A stretch of 36,635 nt of DNA from UBA9647 sp049522195 (GTDB taxonomy: Bacteria > Bacteroidota > Ignavibacteria > UBA10030): assembly GCA_049522195.1 (NCBI GenBank), contig JBEKOB010000037.1, forward strand, positions 1 to 36,635, read 5' to 3'. Below the pieces are notes generated by a model, which saw nothing but the letters and a program-made list of their open reading frames with translations, searched no databases and was not told where the DNA came from. The position numbers and the translations under genes are program-made. Of this stretch, positions 16,268-24,546 are shown in pieces (position 1 is the stretch's first letter; each line of letters opens with the position of its first letter).

Positions 16268-16900
16268 GTGTCACATTCATCAACTGGAAGCGCCGTCTGG
16301 AAGAACCTCTTCTCCGGGAAGAGCATCCAGGACGGTAGCACGGAAGCCGTGCTGAGCAGGGTTCCCGCGTTCGCCGACCTCTCCACGCGCGAACTGCGCG
16401 GAGTGGCCGCAATTGTTCATAAACGCGAGTACAAGGCAGGTGAACCGGTATTCTACCAGGGGGACCCGGGGTTGGGGATGTACATCATCCGGGAAGGGGA
16501 AGTATCGATCCGCATCTCTGAGGGGGATGGGGAAGACAAGGAACTCGCGGTGCTTGCCGACGGCGATTTTTTCGGTGAGCTTGCTTTGCTGGATGAGTCA
16601 CCCCGTTCCGCGACTGCGATCTGCAAGACAGATTGTTCGCTCATCGGCTTTTTCCGGACCGACCTGTTCGAGATGATCGAACAGAAAACTGATCTTGGGC
16701 TCAAGATTGTCCTGCGGTTGGCCGAGATTCTGGCTGTCCGACTTCGGAAGACCGACAAGGAGCTTTCGAAACTCAGGAGTCAGCTCGACGCTGCGACATC
16801 ACGGCATCAAGAACATGAACCGCTTGCATCGGAGGACCACCATGGCAAAGACGAAACGACGTTCGCCGGTCCGAGGAGCGAAGCGTCCACGGCGCGTTAG
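16268..16900 (+). CDS. Cyclic-nucleotide-binding domain protein without DNA-binding domain
   Basis: The 210-residue product has one CRP-type cyclic-nucleotide-binding beta-barrel at about 24-140. The phosphate-binding cassette reads FFGELALLDESPRSAT (101-116), with the glutamate and arginine that bind cyclic nucleotide. A helix follows (EILAVRLRKTDKELSKLRSQL) and then a polar tail; no helix-turn-helix is present, so it is not a CRP-type regulator. GTG at 16268 with GGAGG 5 bases upstream is chosen over an in-frame TTG inside the ilvE stop. Its last 59 bases overlap the next gene in another frame. Confidence 0.87.
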   Translation: MSHSSTGSAVWKNLFSGKSIQDGSTEAVLSRVPAFADLSTRELRGVAAIVHKREYKAGEPVFYQGDPGLGMYIIREGEVSIRISEGDGEDKELAVLADGDFFGELALLDESPRSATAICKTDCSLIGFFRTDLFEMIEQKTDLGLKIVLRLAEILAVRLRKTDKELSKLRSQLDAATSRHQEHEPLASEDHHGKDETTFAGPRSEASTAR

Positions 16901-17381
16901 CCCGCGTCGGCACTCCCCGATCGAATTAGGCCGCATTCTCGTTCCCATCGACTTCTCAGAGCATTCCAAGAAGGCTCTTCAGTACGCTATACCCTTCGCT
17001 GAACAATTCAAAGCATCCATCGATCTTCTTTACGTTGTCGAGCCGACCGTCTATCCGGCTGATTTCAGCTTCGGTCAGGTGGGTTTCCCTTCGGTCGAGG
17101 ATGAATTGCGTCACCGCGGCGGCGAGGAACTGGAAGGATTGATCAAGAGAGAAATCGGCACTCGTGTGCCAGCGCGGAGCATCGTCCGCACCGGCAAAGC
17201 ATTCAACGAAATTGATCAGTACGCCAGAGAGGAATCGGTGGATTTGATCGTCATCGCGACACACGGACATTCCGGTATGGAGCATGTGCTGTTCGGCAGC
17301 ACGGCGGAGAAAGTTGTCCGGTACGCCCCCTGTCCGGTCCTTGTGGTGCGGATCGACGAAAAAGAATTTGTCCGAGTATAA
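16842..17381 (+). CDS. Universal stress protein, UspA family
   Basis: The 179-residue product has a basic N-terminal extension (MAKTKRRSPVRGAKRPRRV) and a single Usp domain from about residue 30. It begins GRILVPIDFSEHSKKALQYA and ends with the nucleotide-binding loop ATHGHSGMEHVLFGSTAEKVVRYAPCPVLVV, so it is of the ATP-binding type. ATG 16842 has GGAGG 6 bases upstream and overlaps the preceding gene by 59 bases, so the pair is likely translationally linked. An upstream in-frame start at 16695 would lie wholly inside the previous gene and is rejected. The arginine/lysine-rich extension is unusual for Usp and may bind nucleic acid (inference). Confidence 0.9.
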   Translation: MAKTKRRSPVRGAKRPRRVSPRRHSPIELGRILVPIDFSEHSKKALQYAIPFAEQFKASIDLLYVVEPTVYPADFSFGQVGFPSVEDELRHRGGEELEGLIKREIGTRVPARSIVRTGKAFNEIDQYAREESVDLIVIATHGHSGMEHVLFGSTAEKVVRYAPCPVLVVRIDEKEFVRV

Positions 17382-17435
17382 CTCAACGAGACACCTGCAG
17401 AGTGTTCATCATTGACTTAAGACGGAGGAGAGAGC

Positions 17436-19349
17436 ATGAAGACGAGGATGATGTTGGGAATGCTAATTATAATGTCGCTGACAGTTTCTTTCCTGCTTGC
17501 GCAGGAACAGCTTGCCACAATAAGCCCGGCAAAACCGAAGATCGGCGATGAGATTTTGATTACATACAATGCAATGGTCAAGAGCGCGACCCTGCGGAAC
17601 GCGAAGGATATCACTGCGGAGGTCTTGCTGTCCAAAAGCTCTCCTGAAATGCCGCAGTTGATTGAGCTGCCTATGAAGAGCGAAAGCGGCGTCTGGAAGG
17701 CCTCGTTTAAGCTCTCCGATGACAAGGCGCGTATGCTCCTTGTCCGCTTCACATCGGGGGAGCAGAAAGACGACAACGGGGAGAAATCCTGGGAGACAAT
17801 GGTCTATGGCGCCAACGGCAACGCACTGGAAGGGGCGCATCTCATGCGGGCTTCGATGCTGAGGTCGGGTTCCTACATCGATTTCAAGCTGACCAAGGAT
17901 GCTGATGCGGCGAAAAAAGAGATTGCGATGGAAAGAGAGCTGTATCCCGAGAACTATGGAGCGTTATCTCTTCAGTGGTCATTGATGATGAGAGAAGCTC
18001 CGGGTGATGAGACCAAGGCAAAAATCAAGAACGAACTGGACGCCTTGTACGCCAAGAAGCCGGCGAAAGAAGATGTTGTGGTCCTGTGTGCCACTTGGTA
18101 TCAGCAGATCGGGATGAAAGAAAAAGCAGACGAAATGCGGAAATCCGCCATTGCCGCGGACCCGAAAGGGAAAGTAGCAGAGAGCGCTCGCATCAGCGAG
18201 GTCTATTCGGAGAAAGACCCGGTGAAGCGGGTCGCGATGATGGAGAAGTTCCTCGCTGATTTCCCGCAGAAAGGTTCCGCGAAAGAGAATTATGAGAACA
18301 CGCTCATGTCGCTGTACCTCTCCGCAAAAAAGTATGACGAAGCGGAAGCGATTCTCGCAAAGATGCCAAACCCGAATGGCAACATATATAACAGTCTGGC
18401 ATGGAGTCTGATCGAGAAAGGTGAACAGCTCGAAAAAGCTGTGGCGTGGGCCAAAAAGGGGGTTGATCTGCTGAAAAACCCTGACCCCGCCTCCAAGCCC
18501 GCGTACCTGAGCACGAGTCAATGGAAGAAGTCGAACGAGATGGGACTGGGTATGATCCTCGACACCTATGCGTATGGACTGTTCCAGCTTGGCAAGACTC
18601 CGGAAGCGGAATCAGCATACGAGGAAGCGTTCAAAATGACGAAGGGGGAGGAAGCGGAGATCAATCAGCGACTTATCGAGTGCTACGTCAAGAACGGCAA
18701 GTACGACAAGGCGATGACAACCGGCCTCGATTGCATCAAGAAGGCAAAATCGAACGAGAAACTTGTAGAGGCATGCAAGGCAGCTTACGTTAAGGTGAAG
18801 GGATCTGATGCTGGATTCGATACCATGATGGCGCAGGCTAAAGAGGCAGCGAAGGGGGATCTTAAGAAAGAGCTGACGAAAGGCCGTGTCAACAAGCCGG
18901 CGATCGATTTTGCACTCAAAAACCTCGAGGGAAAGGTCGTCAAGCTCTCCGATCTCAGGGGCAAGGTCGTCGTGTTGGATTTCTGGGCGACATGGTGTGG
19001 ACCGTGCAAGGCATCGTTCCCATACCTCCAGCAGGTCTACAACAAGTACAAAGACAATCCAAAGATTGTCATTCTCGCTCTCAATACCTGGGAGAATGTC
19101 TCGGGCAAGGAGAGGGAGGATCTTGTGAAAAAGTTCATCGCGGACAACAAGTACACGTTCACTGTCTTGTATGATGAAGGGTTTGTTGAGAAATATGGCG
19201 TCGAAGGTATACCGACAAAATTTGTCATCGACAAGAAGGGAATGATCCAGTTCAAGACGATCGGGTTCACTGGTGAGAAAATGGTAGATGAAATGATCAT
19301 GCAGTTCGACATGCTGCTGGATGACAACTTCTACTCGTCGCTGAACTAG
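17436..19349 (+). CDS. Exported TPR protein with C-terminal TlpA-type thioredoxin domain
   Basis: The 637-residue product starts with a signal peptide (hydrophobic 8-21, AQEQ after). Residues about 25-140 form a beta-rich domain, 140-480 a helical TPR-like region (repeated A-x-x-x-Y/L patterns such as YNSLAWSLIEKGEQLEKAVAWAKKG and YEEAFKMTKGEEAEINQRL), and about 490-637 a TlpA/redoxin domain with WATWCGPCKASFP. The redox cysteines are C521 and C524, and the cis-proline segment is GIPTKFVI. It should act in the periplasm as a thiol oxidoreductase or reductant carrier with TPR-mediated partner binding. GGAGGAGAG precedes the ATG. Confidence 0.88.
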   Translation: MKTRMMLGMLIIMSLTVSFLLAQEQLATISPAKPKIGDEILITYNAMVKSATLRNAKDITAEVLLSKSSPEMPQLIELPMKSESGVWKASFKLSDDKARMLLVRFTSGEQKDDNGEKSWETMVYGANGNALEGAHLMRASMLRSGSYIDFKLTKDADAAKKEIAMERELYPENYGALSLQWSLMMREAPGDETKAKIKNELDALYAKKPAKEDVVVLCATWYQQIGMKEKADEMRKSAIAADPKGKVAESARISEVYSEKDPVKRVAMMEKFLADFPQKGSAKENYENTLMSLYLSAKKYDEAEAILAKMPNPNGNIYNSLAWSLIEKGEQLEKAVAWAKKGVDLLKNPDPASKPAYLSTSQWKKSNEMGLGMILDTYAYGLFQLGKTPEAESAYEEAFKMTKGEEAEINQRLIECYVKNGKYDKAMTTGLDCIKKAKSNEKLVEACKAAYVKVKGSDAGFDTMMAQAKEAAKGDLKKELTKGRVNKPAIDFALKNLEGKVVKLSDLRGKVVVLDFWATWCGPCKASFPYLQQVYNKYKDNPKIVILALNTWENVSGKEREDLVKKFIADNKYTFTVLYDEGFVEKYGVEGIPTKFVIDKKGMIQFKTIGFTGEKMVDEMIMQFDMLLDDNFYSSLN

Positions 19350-19420
19350 GAGGGAGTTCGACTTCTAACGATGCTTCATCCAGGAGAAGTCGGATATCTA
19401 CAAAGATCCCCGAAAACACA

Positions 19421-19459
19421 AAGCCCCGTTCTGGATTTCCAGACGGGGTTTTTGTTTTT
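19421..19459. terminator. Strong terminator between convergent genes
   Basis: AAGCCCCGTTCTGG (19421-19434), loop ATTT, then CCAGACGGGGTTTTTG with a further T-run. One bulged base. On the minus strand the copy is also followed by a T-rich stretch, so it may serve the minus-strand operon too. Confidence 0.8.
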
Positions 19460-19488
19460 CATGGTTCCTGGGAACGAATACCTGTTTC

Positions 19489-19508
19489 CCCCGAAATGAA
19501 TTTCGGGG
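19489..19508. repeat. Hairpin CCCCGAAA-TGAA-TTTCGGGG
   Basis: A perfect 8-bp stem with TGAA loop (9 bp if the loop is reduced). There is no T-run on either strand, so it is not a typical terminator. It lies 46 bases from the polyprenyl synthase stop and may stabilise that transcript's 3' end. Confidence 0.5.
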
Positions 19509-19553
19509 CTACACCATCTGTACTCCACTACTGAATACTCCAATACTTTCTTC

Positions 19554-20552
19554 TTAACTCTCTCTCTCCATCACAAAACCAACGAATTCGAGCAGTGCTT
19601 CTTTCGATTCGGTGTCCGGGAGTGTCACCAGATCGGTGCGAGCAAGGTCTGAGTAGTGCAGGGCTTTGTTGACGGCGTAGTCAATTCCTCCCATGCTCTT
19701 TACGAAATCGACAACCCATGCCACGTCCTTCTGTTTCGCCCCGTTCTTGATTATCCGTAGCGTCTGTTTTGCGTCGCTCTTCGAGCCCTTATGAAGGGCA
19801 TAGATGAGAGGCAACGTCAGCTTCTTTTCCTTCAGGTCGATCCCGGTTGGCTTGCCGATAACACTTCTGCGACCCAGATAATCAAGTAAGTCATCACGGA
19901 TTTGGAAGGCTATCCCCACGTGTTCACCGAAGTCGCGCATCTGTTGGCGGCGGCCCGGGTCTTCTGTTGTGCTTGCTGCTCCGATTTCCGTGCATGTGGA
20001 AAGGAGAGATGCTGTCTTGTCGCTGATAATCTTGAGATAGGTCTCTTCGTCGATATTCAGCTGGCGGCTCTTTTGTATCTGGAGAAGCTCGCCTTCGCTC
20101 ATCCGTTTGACTGCGTTGGATGTGCAGTGGAGGAAGTAATAATCCTTGTTCTCGAGCGAGAGCAGAAGGCCCCGGGACAGGAGGTAATCTCCCATGAGCA
20201 CCGCAACCTTGTTTTTCCAAACGGCGTTGATCGAAGCAAGCCCTCTCCGGGTGTCAGCGTCGTCCACGACATCATCGTGGATGAGTGTGGCTGTGTGGAG
20301 TATCTCGACGAGCGTGGCAGCGCGATAGGAGCTGTCATTTACCTCGCCACAGGCCTTGGCACTGAGGAACACGAGAATCGGCCGAACGCGCTTCCCTTTC
20401 TGGCGAACGATGTACCTTGCTATCAGGTCGACCAGCCCAACGCGCGAACGCATCGCATCCCTGAAGAATCCTGCAAACAACTTCAGTTCTGCATCGACCG
20501 GTCGCTTGATAGTATCAAGCGATGCTGTGGTCCGGCGGGCCAGGGTTACCAT
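19554..20552 (-). CDS. Long-chain polyprenyl diphosphate synthase
   Basis: The 332-residue trans-prenyltransferase adds isopentenyl units to an allylic diphosphate, supplying the side chain of menaquinone in most Bacteroidota. The first aspartate-rich motif is DDVVDD (93-98) and the second is RDDLLDY (219-225). GKRVRPILVFLSAKA (53-67) binds the diphosphate. Small residues A88 and T89 upstream of the first motif fit a long-chain product rather than FPP. The start overlaps the tatC stop by 7 bases, so the pair is translationally coupled and last in the minus-strand operon. Confidence 0.92.
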   Translation of the reverse strand: MVTLARRTTASLDTIKRPVDAELKLFAGFFRDAMRSRVGLVDLIARYIVRQKGKRVRPILVFLSAKACGEVNDSSYRAATLVEILHTATLIHDDVVDDADTRRGLASINAVWKNKVAVLMGDYLLSRGLLLSLENKDYYFLHCTSNAVKRMSEGELLQIQKSRQLNIDEETYLKIISDKTASLLSTCTEIGAASTTEDPGRRQQMRDFGEHVGIAFQIRDDLLDYLGRRSVIGKPTGIDLKEKKLTLPLIYALHKGSKSDAKQTLRIIKNGAKQKDVAWVVDFVKSMGGIDYAVNKALHYSDLARTDLVTLPDTESKEALLEFVGFVMERES

Positions 20553-21397
20553 AGCTCTTCGTCAGATTCTGCTGTGTCTTCGTGCGACTTCGTTGTCTCC
20601 GACTCTTCCTTCTCCTCTTTCTCTTCTTTCTTCTTGTACACAAACTTGGCGATGAATATGCTCAGCTCATACAATACAAACATCGGTGAGGCCATCAAGA
20701 GCTGTGTCACCATATCGGGCGTTGGAGTGACGATTCCCGCGATGAGCAGAATCACGACGTATGCGTGCCGGCGATATTTCCGCATGAACTCGGCGGACAT
20801 GATTCCCAGTTTGGCGAGGAAGTACACCAGCATGGGGAGCTCGAACACGAGGCCTGTGCCCAGCACGAGAGCGAGGAGGAATGTGATGTAGCGATCGACG
20901 GCGATGTTGAGGGAAATGTTCTCCGTCCCGAAGCCTGCGAAAAACGTCAAGGCCGCGGGGACGAGGACGAAATATCCGAACGCACATCCGGAGAAAAAGA
21001 AGAACGATGTCGAGCCAACAATACCTGACACGTACCGGCGTTCGTTCGGCATGAGCCCTGGTGCGACAAACTTCCAGAGCCAGTAGAGCGTGTTCGGCAT
21101 GCTCAGCACCAGGCCACAGACAAGGACCGCCTGGATGTACAGCATGACGATCCCATATGGGGCAAGAACCTGTGCCTTGAGGCCGACCTTAAGGAGTGGG
21201 GAGAGAAGCACTTTCTGGACGATGAAATCCGCGAAGAATCCGCAGAGAATCATGGCAAGAGCAAGCCCGACAACTGATTTGACAATATGCCATCGTAGTT
21301 CCTCAAGATGATCAAGAAAGGACATTTCCTTCTGATCGAACTCGAAGTCCTTCGCGCCTTTACCGCGCAGTATACGGAGGAGGAGTTGACGTAACAC
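20546..21397 (-). CDS. tatC: Sec-independent translocase subunit TatC
   Basis: The 283-residue product has six membrane helices and TatC signatures: MSFLDHLEELRWHIVKS (25-41), VCGLVLSMPNTLYWLWKFVAPGLMPNERRY, LALVLGTGLVFELPMLVYFLAKLG and AGIVTPTPDMVTQLLMASPM. It is the twin-arginine signal receptor. An acidic, lysine-rich tail (KKKEEKEEKEESETTKS and beyond) is longer than usual. GTG at 21397 is used because it fits 10 bases after glyA; ATG 21325 (MSFLDHL) is the classic start and remains possible, though its purine-rich site is too close. No tatA or tatB gene is seen in the window. Confidence 0.93.
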   Translation of the reverse strand: MLRQLLLRILRGKGAKDFEFDQKEMSFLDHLEELRWHIVKSVVGLALAMILCGFFADFIVQKVLLSPLLKVGLKAQVLAPYGIVMLYIQAVLVCGLVLSMPNTLYWLWKFVAPGLMPNERRYVSGIVGSTSFFFFSGCAFGYFVLVPAALTFFAGFGTENISLNIAVDRYITFLLALVLGTGLVFELPMLVYFLAKLGIMSAEFMRKYRRHAYVVILLIAGIVTPTPDMVTQLLMASPMFVLYELSIFIAKFVYKKKEEKEEKEESETTKSHEDTAESDEELW

Positions 21398-21407
21398 TCT
21401 GTCGGAC

Positions 21408-22712
21408 CTACTGTGCCTGTCTTAGTTCGGTGTAGAGTGGGAACGACGAACACAGCTGCTGGATGTCGCTGCGAACGCGGCCATATTCTGCTTCGTTTCC
21501 CATGTTTGTTACCACGCGATTGATAAAGCCTGCCACGATCTCCATCTCGCGTTCTTTCATGCCGCGGGTCGTCAGAGCTGGCGTGCCAACCCTGATGCCG
21601 CTTGTGATGAACGGGGACTTGTCATCAAACGGCACGGCGTTTTTGTTCACCGTGATTCCTGCCAGGTCCAACCCTTCCTGCGCATCTTTTCCTGTGACGT
21701 TCTTGTTGCGCAGGTCGACGAGCATCAGGTGGTTGTCGGTTCCGCCGGAAATGATATTGAAGCCCAGCTTGACGAGCGCTGCTGAGAGGGCCTGGGCGTT
21801 CTTGATGACCTGCCTGGAGTAATCGATGAATTGTGGCTGAAGATTCTCATGGAAAGCAACGGCCTTTGCCGCTATAACATGCATCAGCGGTCCTCCCTGA
21901 ATTCCCGGTATGACCATCGAATCGAGCAGCTCCGACATCATTTTTCTCCGTCCCGATTTCGGGGCTACGATGCCGAACGGGTTCTCAAAATCCTTTCCCA
22001 TCAGGATGAGTCCGCCACGAGGTCCGCGCAAGGTCTTATGCGTAGTCGAGGTAACGACGTGGCAGTGCGGAAGAGGATCGTTGAGCAGCTTGCTGGCTAT
22101 CAGTCCCGCCGGATGAGCAATGTCGGCGAACAGAAACGATCCTGCCTGGTCGGCGATCGCACGAAACGCCTTGTAGTCGATGTTGCGCGAGTAGGCGCTC
22201 GCACCGACCGTTATCATTTTCGGCCGCTCCCGTTTCGCCACTGCTTCGACTTCGTTGTAATCAATTATCCCTGTTTCCTTTGAAACTCCGTACGCCGTGA
22301 AATTGTACAGCTGGCCGGAGAAGTTCACAGGGGAACCGTGCGTCAGGTGTCCGCCATGAGAGAGGTTCATCCCGAGAACTTTGTCGCCGGGTTTGAGAAA
22401 CGTGAAGTACACCGCCATGTTTGCCTGGGATCCAGAGTGCGGTTGCACATTGGAGTACTCGGCGCCAAAAAGTTTCTTGACCCTGTCACGTGCCAGGTTT
22501 TCGGCGACATCAACATACTCGCAGCCGCCATAGTAACGTTTGCCAGGATACCCTTCGGCGTATTTGTTTGTAAGGACCGAGCCGAGAGCTTCCAGCACCG
22601 CGAGGCTGACGAAATTCTCCGACGCAATCAACTCCAGCTTCGAGTGTTGCCGGTTGACTTCGTTTTGAACAGCAGTAAAGATTTCGATATCGGTCGATTG
22701 AAGATGTCCCAT
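21408..22712 (-). CDS. glyA: Serine hydroxymethyltransferase
   Basis: The 434-residue PLP enzyme interconverts serine and glycine with tetrahydrofolate. The PLP lysine is K226 in VVTSTTHKTLRGPRGG. Other family motifs include KLELIASENFVS, NKYAEGYPGKRYYGGCE, HGGHLTHGSPVNFSG and DIAHPAGLIA. It lies in the middle of the minus-strand operon, 115 bases after rpiB and 10 before tatC. The segment FGIVAPKSGRRKMMSELLD is slightly longer and more basic than the corresponding region of other Bacteroidota enzymes I recall. Confidence 0.96.
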   Translation of the reverse strand: MGHLQSTDIEIFTAVQNEVNRQHSKLELIASENFVSLAVLEALGSVLTNKYAEGYPGKRYYGGCEYVDVAENLARDRVKKLFGAEYSNVQPHSGSQANMAVYFTFLKPGDKVLGMNLSHGGHLTHGSPVNFSGQLYNFTAYGVSKETGIIDYNEVEAVAKRERPKMITVGASAYSRNIDYKAFRAIADQAGSFLFADIAHPAGLIASKLLNDPLPHCHVVTSTTHKTLRGPRGGLILMGKDFENPFGIVAPKSGRRKMMSELLDSMVIPGIQGGPLMHVIAAKAVAFHENLQPQFIDYSRQVIKNAQALSAALVKLGFNIISGGTDNHLMLVDLRNKNVTGKDAQEGLDLAGITVNKNAVPFDDKSPFITSGIRVGTPALTTRGMKEREMEIVAGFINRVVTNMGNEAEYGRVRSDIQQLCSSFPLYTELRQAQ

Positions 22713-22827
22713 AGGTCGTACTCGTTAGTCAACGATGATGTTCTGTGGATAAGCCGCTTGTGGAAAGCCTGTCGGGTCGGTAGTACCATGCAAGTGCAAC
22801 CGGTGCATTGCGACGCGAAGTGATCCG

Positions 22828-23265
22828 CTAGAGATTTGTCAACGTGTGAATCTTGTCGACTCGAATGGCGTGGCGGCCTCCCTCGAATGGGGTTGAGAAG
22901 AAGGTCTTGACGATATCCACGACCGCTTCCCAGCCGGTGAGCCGCTCGCCCATTGTTAGGATGTTGGCATTGTTGTGTTGGCGCGCCAGACGGGCCGCAG
23001 AAACAGATTCACAAACAGCCGCCCGGACTCCCTTGTGCTTGTTCGCGACGATGGACATGCCGATACCGGTGCCGCATACAAGAATACCGCTCTCGCATTC
23101 ACCCTTACTGACTGCCTCGGATGCCTTGTGCCCCCAGTCGGGATAGTCGGTCGGCGCATTCGTCGACGGACCGAAATCCTTGTAGGGAAGTTTCAATTCA
23201 TCGAGCAATTTCTTGATGTTCTCTTTGTACTGGAAGCCGGCGTGGTCACTGGCAAGGGCAATCAT
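22828..23265 (-). CDS. rpiB: Ribose 5-phosphate isomerase B
   Basis: The 145-residue product interconverts ribose 5-phosphate and ribulose 5-phosphate. It shows the RpiB start MIALASDHAGFQYKE, the active-site cysteine C64 in LVCGTGIGMSI, DYPDWGHKASEAV, and RLARQHNNANILTMGERL. It begins 26 bases after the outer-membrane protein stop, within the same operon. Confidence 0.95.
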   Translation of the reverse strand: MIALASDHAGFQYKENIKKLLDELKLPYKDFGPSTNAPTDYPDWGHKASEAVSKGECESGILVCGTGIGMSIVANKHKGVRAAVCESVSAARLARQHNNANILTMGERLTGWEAVVDIVKTFFSTPFEGGRHAIRVDKIHTLTNL

Positions 23266-23291
23266 AGTCTTGTGCTCACCGAGAGTAGTTT

Positions 23292-24536
23292 CTATTCATC
23301 TTCCACCTTCATGAACCACAGTTCGCTGGCGCTCACTGAAACTGTGAGTCGGATGATCGTGTCCCGCTGCAGGTTGTTCGATGTCGACCCTCTGGTTCCA
23401 AGATGCAGGTTGACATCCATGCGGGCTTCAGGACCGATTGGCAGGCCCAGTCCTCCCGTCAGGAATACCTCATTGATGGGTGTGCCATTGAAGATGTACG
23501 ACGTCTCATTGTAGTAAAACCCGCCCCTGTATGCCACTCTTTTCCAGAACGACTCGAGATTGCCCCCGGGAAGAGCTTCAAACCCAGCACCAAAACGGGT
23601 TGTGTTCCTGATTTCGGGCAGTACGGTTCCTTGAAATTTCGCATTTTGCCATTGCTGGTGGTAAACATCTGCCGTGACGACATACCGGTTCGAGAAGGCG
23701 TAGGAGAGGCCCAATCCGTAAGCAATGGGAAGATCAGTTGCAGCAGCGTTCGTATACGTGGTGTCGGTCGACACCGACGTGGTCAGCACGCTCTCGCGGT
23801 TGACCGAGAGGGTTGTCGGCGTCGAGAGAATGAAACCAACCGTGAGCGGTTGAAGAGCCGGAGAGCCCACAAGGTCTCCAAGTCCTTCATAGAGTCCGCC
23901 GAGGGTGACGTTGAACCCGGAATAGAAATCCGATCGATCAATCTGGCTATTCGTAAATGTTGGATCGAAGAACGTGAAGTTCACAGCCTGGCGAATTCGG
24001 CCATGCACATAGTTGAGCTTGGCTCCGAGCGTCAGCTTGTTGATGGGCGAAACGCTCGCCCCCAGAGAGAGCAGCGACAAGCCGCCTGACCCGTAGAAAT
24101 CTTGCTGCACAACGGTGTCCTTGGTCTGCGTTGCATAGTCGACATTGGAGTACGGGGAGGCCTCGAGCATCACAGCGATATTGTATTCCTTGTCGATGGG
24201 AAAACCGAACGCCGCGTTCTTGAAGTTGCCGCGCGCGAATCTCCCGTTGCCGAAAGCGTCGGTAGAATTATAGTTTGTGAATTCAAATCCTCCCGCAAAG
24301 CGGGTATATTTGATCATTCCGATAGCTGCCGGATTGAGAAGATTGAGGAACCCGTCGCCGCTCAATGCGATACCGGCTCCTCCCATCCCGTCGAGTCGGC
24401 TTCCGCCATACCGTACAAGGTCGCCGACGCCGAAACGGGAATACGTGGAACCCCCGGCGACAGCGTGAGAGAGCACGGCCGCCATAACCAGCAGGCTACA
24501 GAGGATTGGCCGCGTGAACGTCAATGCTTTCTTCAT
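23292..24536 (-). CDS. Outer-membrane beta-barrel protein
   Basis: The 414-residue product has a signal peptide (to about AVAGG) and alternating amphipathic strands throughout. Text such as STYSRFGVGDLVRYGGSRLDGMGGAGIALSGDGFLNLLNPAAIGMIKYTRFAGGFEF resembles the start of FadL/PorV-type barrels of Bacteroidota, where a conserved NP-x-A segment follows the first strands. Function is not known. It begins 10 bases after the DUF4270-like lipoprotein gene, suggesting a lipoprotein-barrel pair at the outer membrane. Confidence 0.75.
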   Translation of the reverse strand: MKKALTFTRPILCSLLVMAAVLSHAVAGGSTYSRFGVGDLVRYGGSRLDGMGGAGIALSGDGFLNLLNPAAIGMIKYTRFAGGFEFTNYNSTDAFGNGRFARGNFKNAAFGFPIDKEYNIAVMLEASPYSNVDYATQTKDTVVQQDFYGSGGLSLLSLGASVSPINKLTLGAKLNYVHGRIRQAVNFTFFDPTFTNSQIDRSDFYSGFNVTLGGLYEGLGDLVGSPALQPLTVGFILSTPTTLSVNRESVLTTSVSTDTTYTNAAATDLPIAYGLGLSYAFSNRYVVTADVYHQQWQNAKFQGTVLPEIRNTTRFGAGFEALPGGNLESFWKRVAYRGGFYYNETSYIFNGTPINEVFLTGGLGLPIGPEARMDVNLHLGTRGSTSNNLQRDTIIRLTVSVSASELWFMKVEDE

Positions 24537-24546
24537 TCAATGTGCC

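Noticed and set aside
15282..16412. 376-codon minus-strand frame opposite ilvE
   Set aside because: It is a shadow of ilvE, which has all its motifs; the frame's composition is arginine/histidine-rich noise.
16695..16841. Upstream start for the universal stress protein
   Set aside because: The added 49 residues are the cyclic-nucleotide gene read in another frame; ATG 16842 has GGAGG at the right distance.
19500..21970. Shared 13-base word ATTTCGGGGCTAC in the 19489 hairpin flank and inside glyA
   Set aside because: In 36 kb several 13-base matches are expected by chance, and one copy lies in conserved glyA coding sequence. Not evidence of a dispersed repeat.
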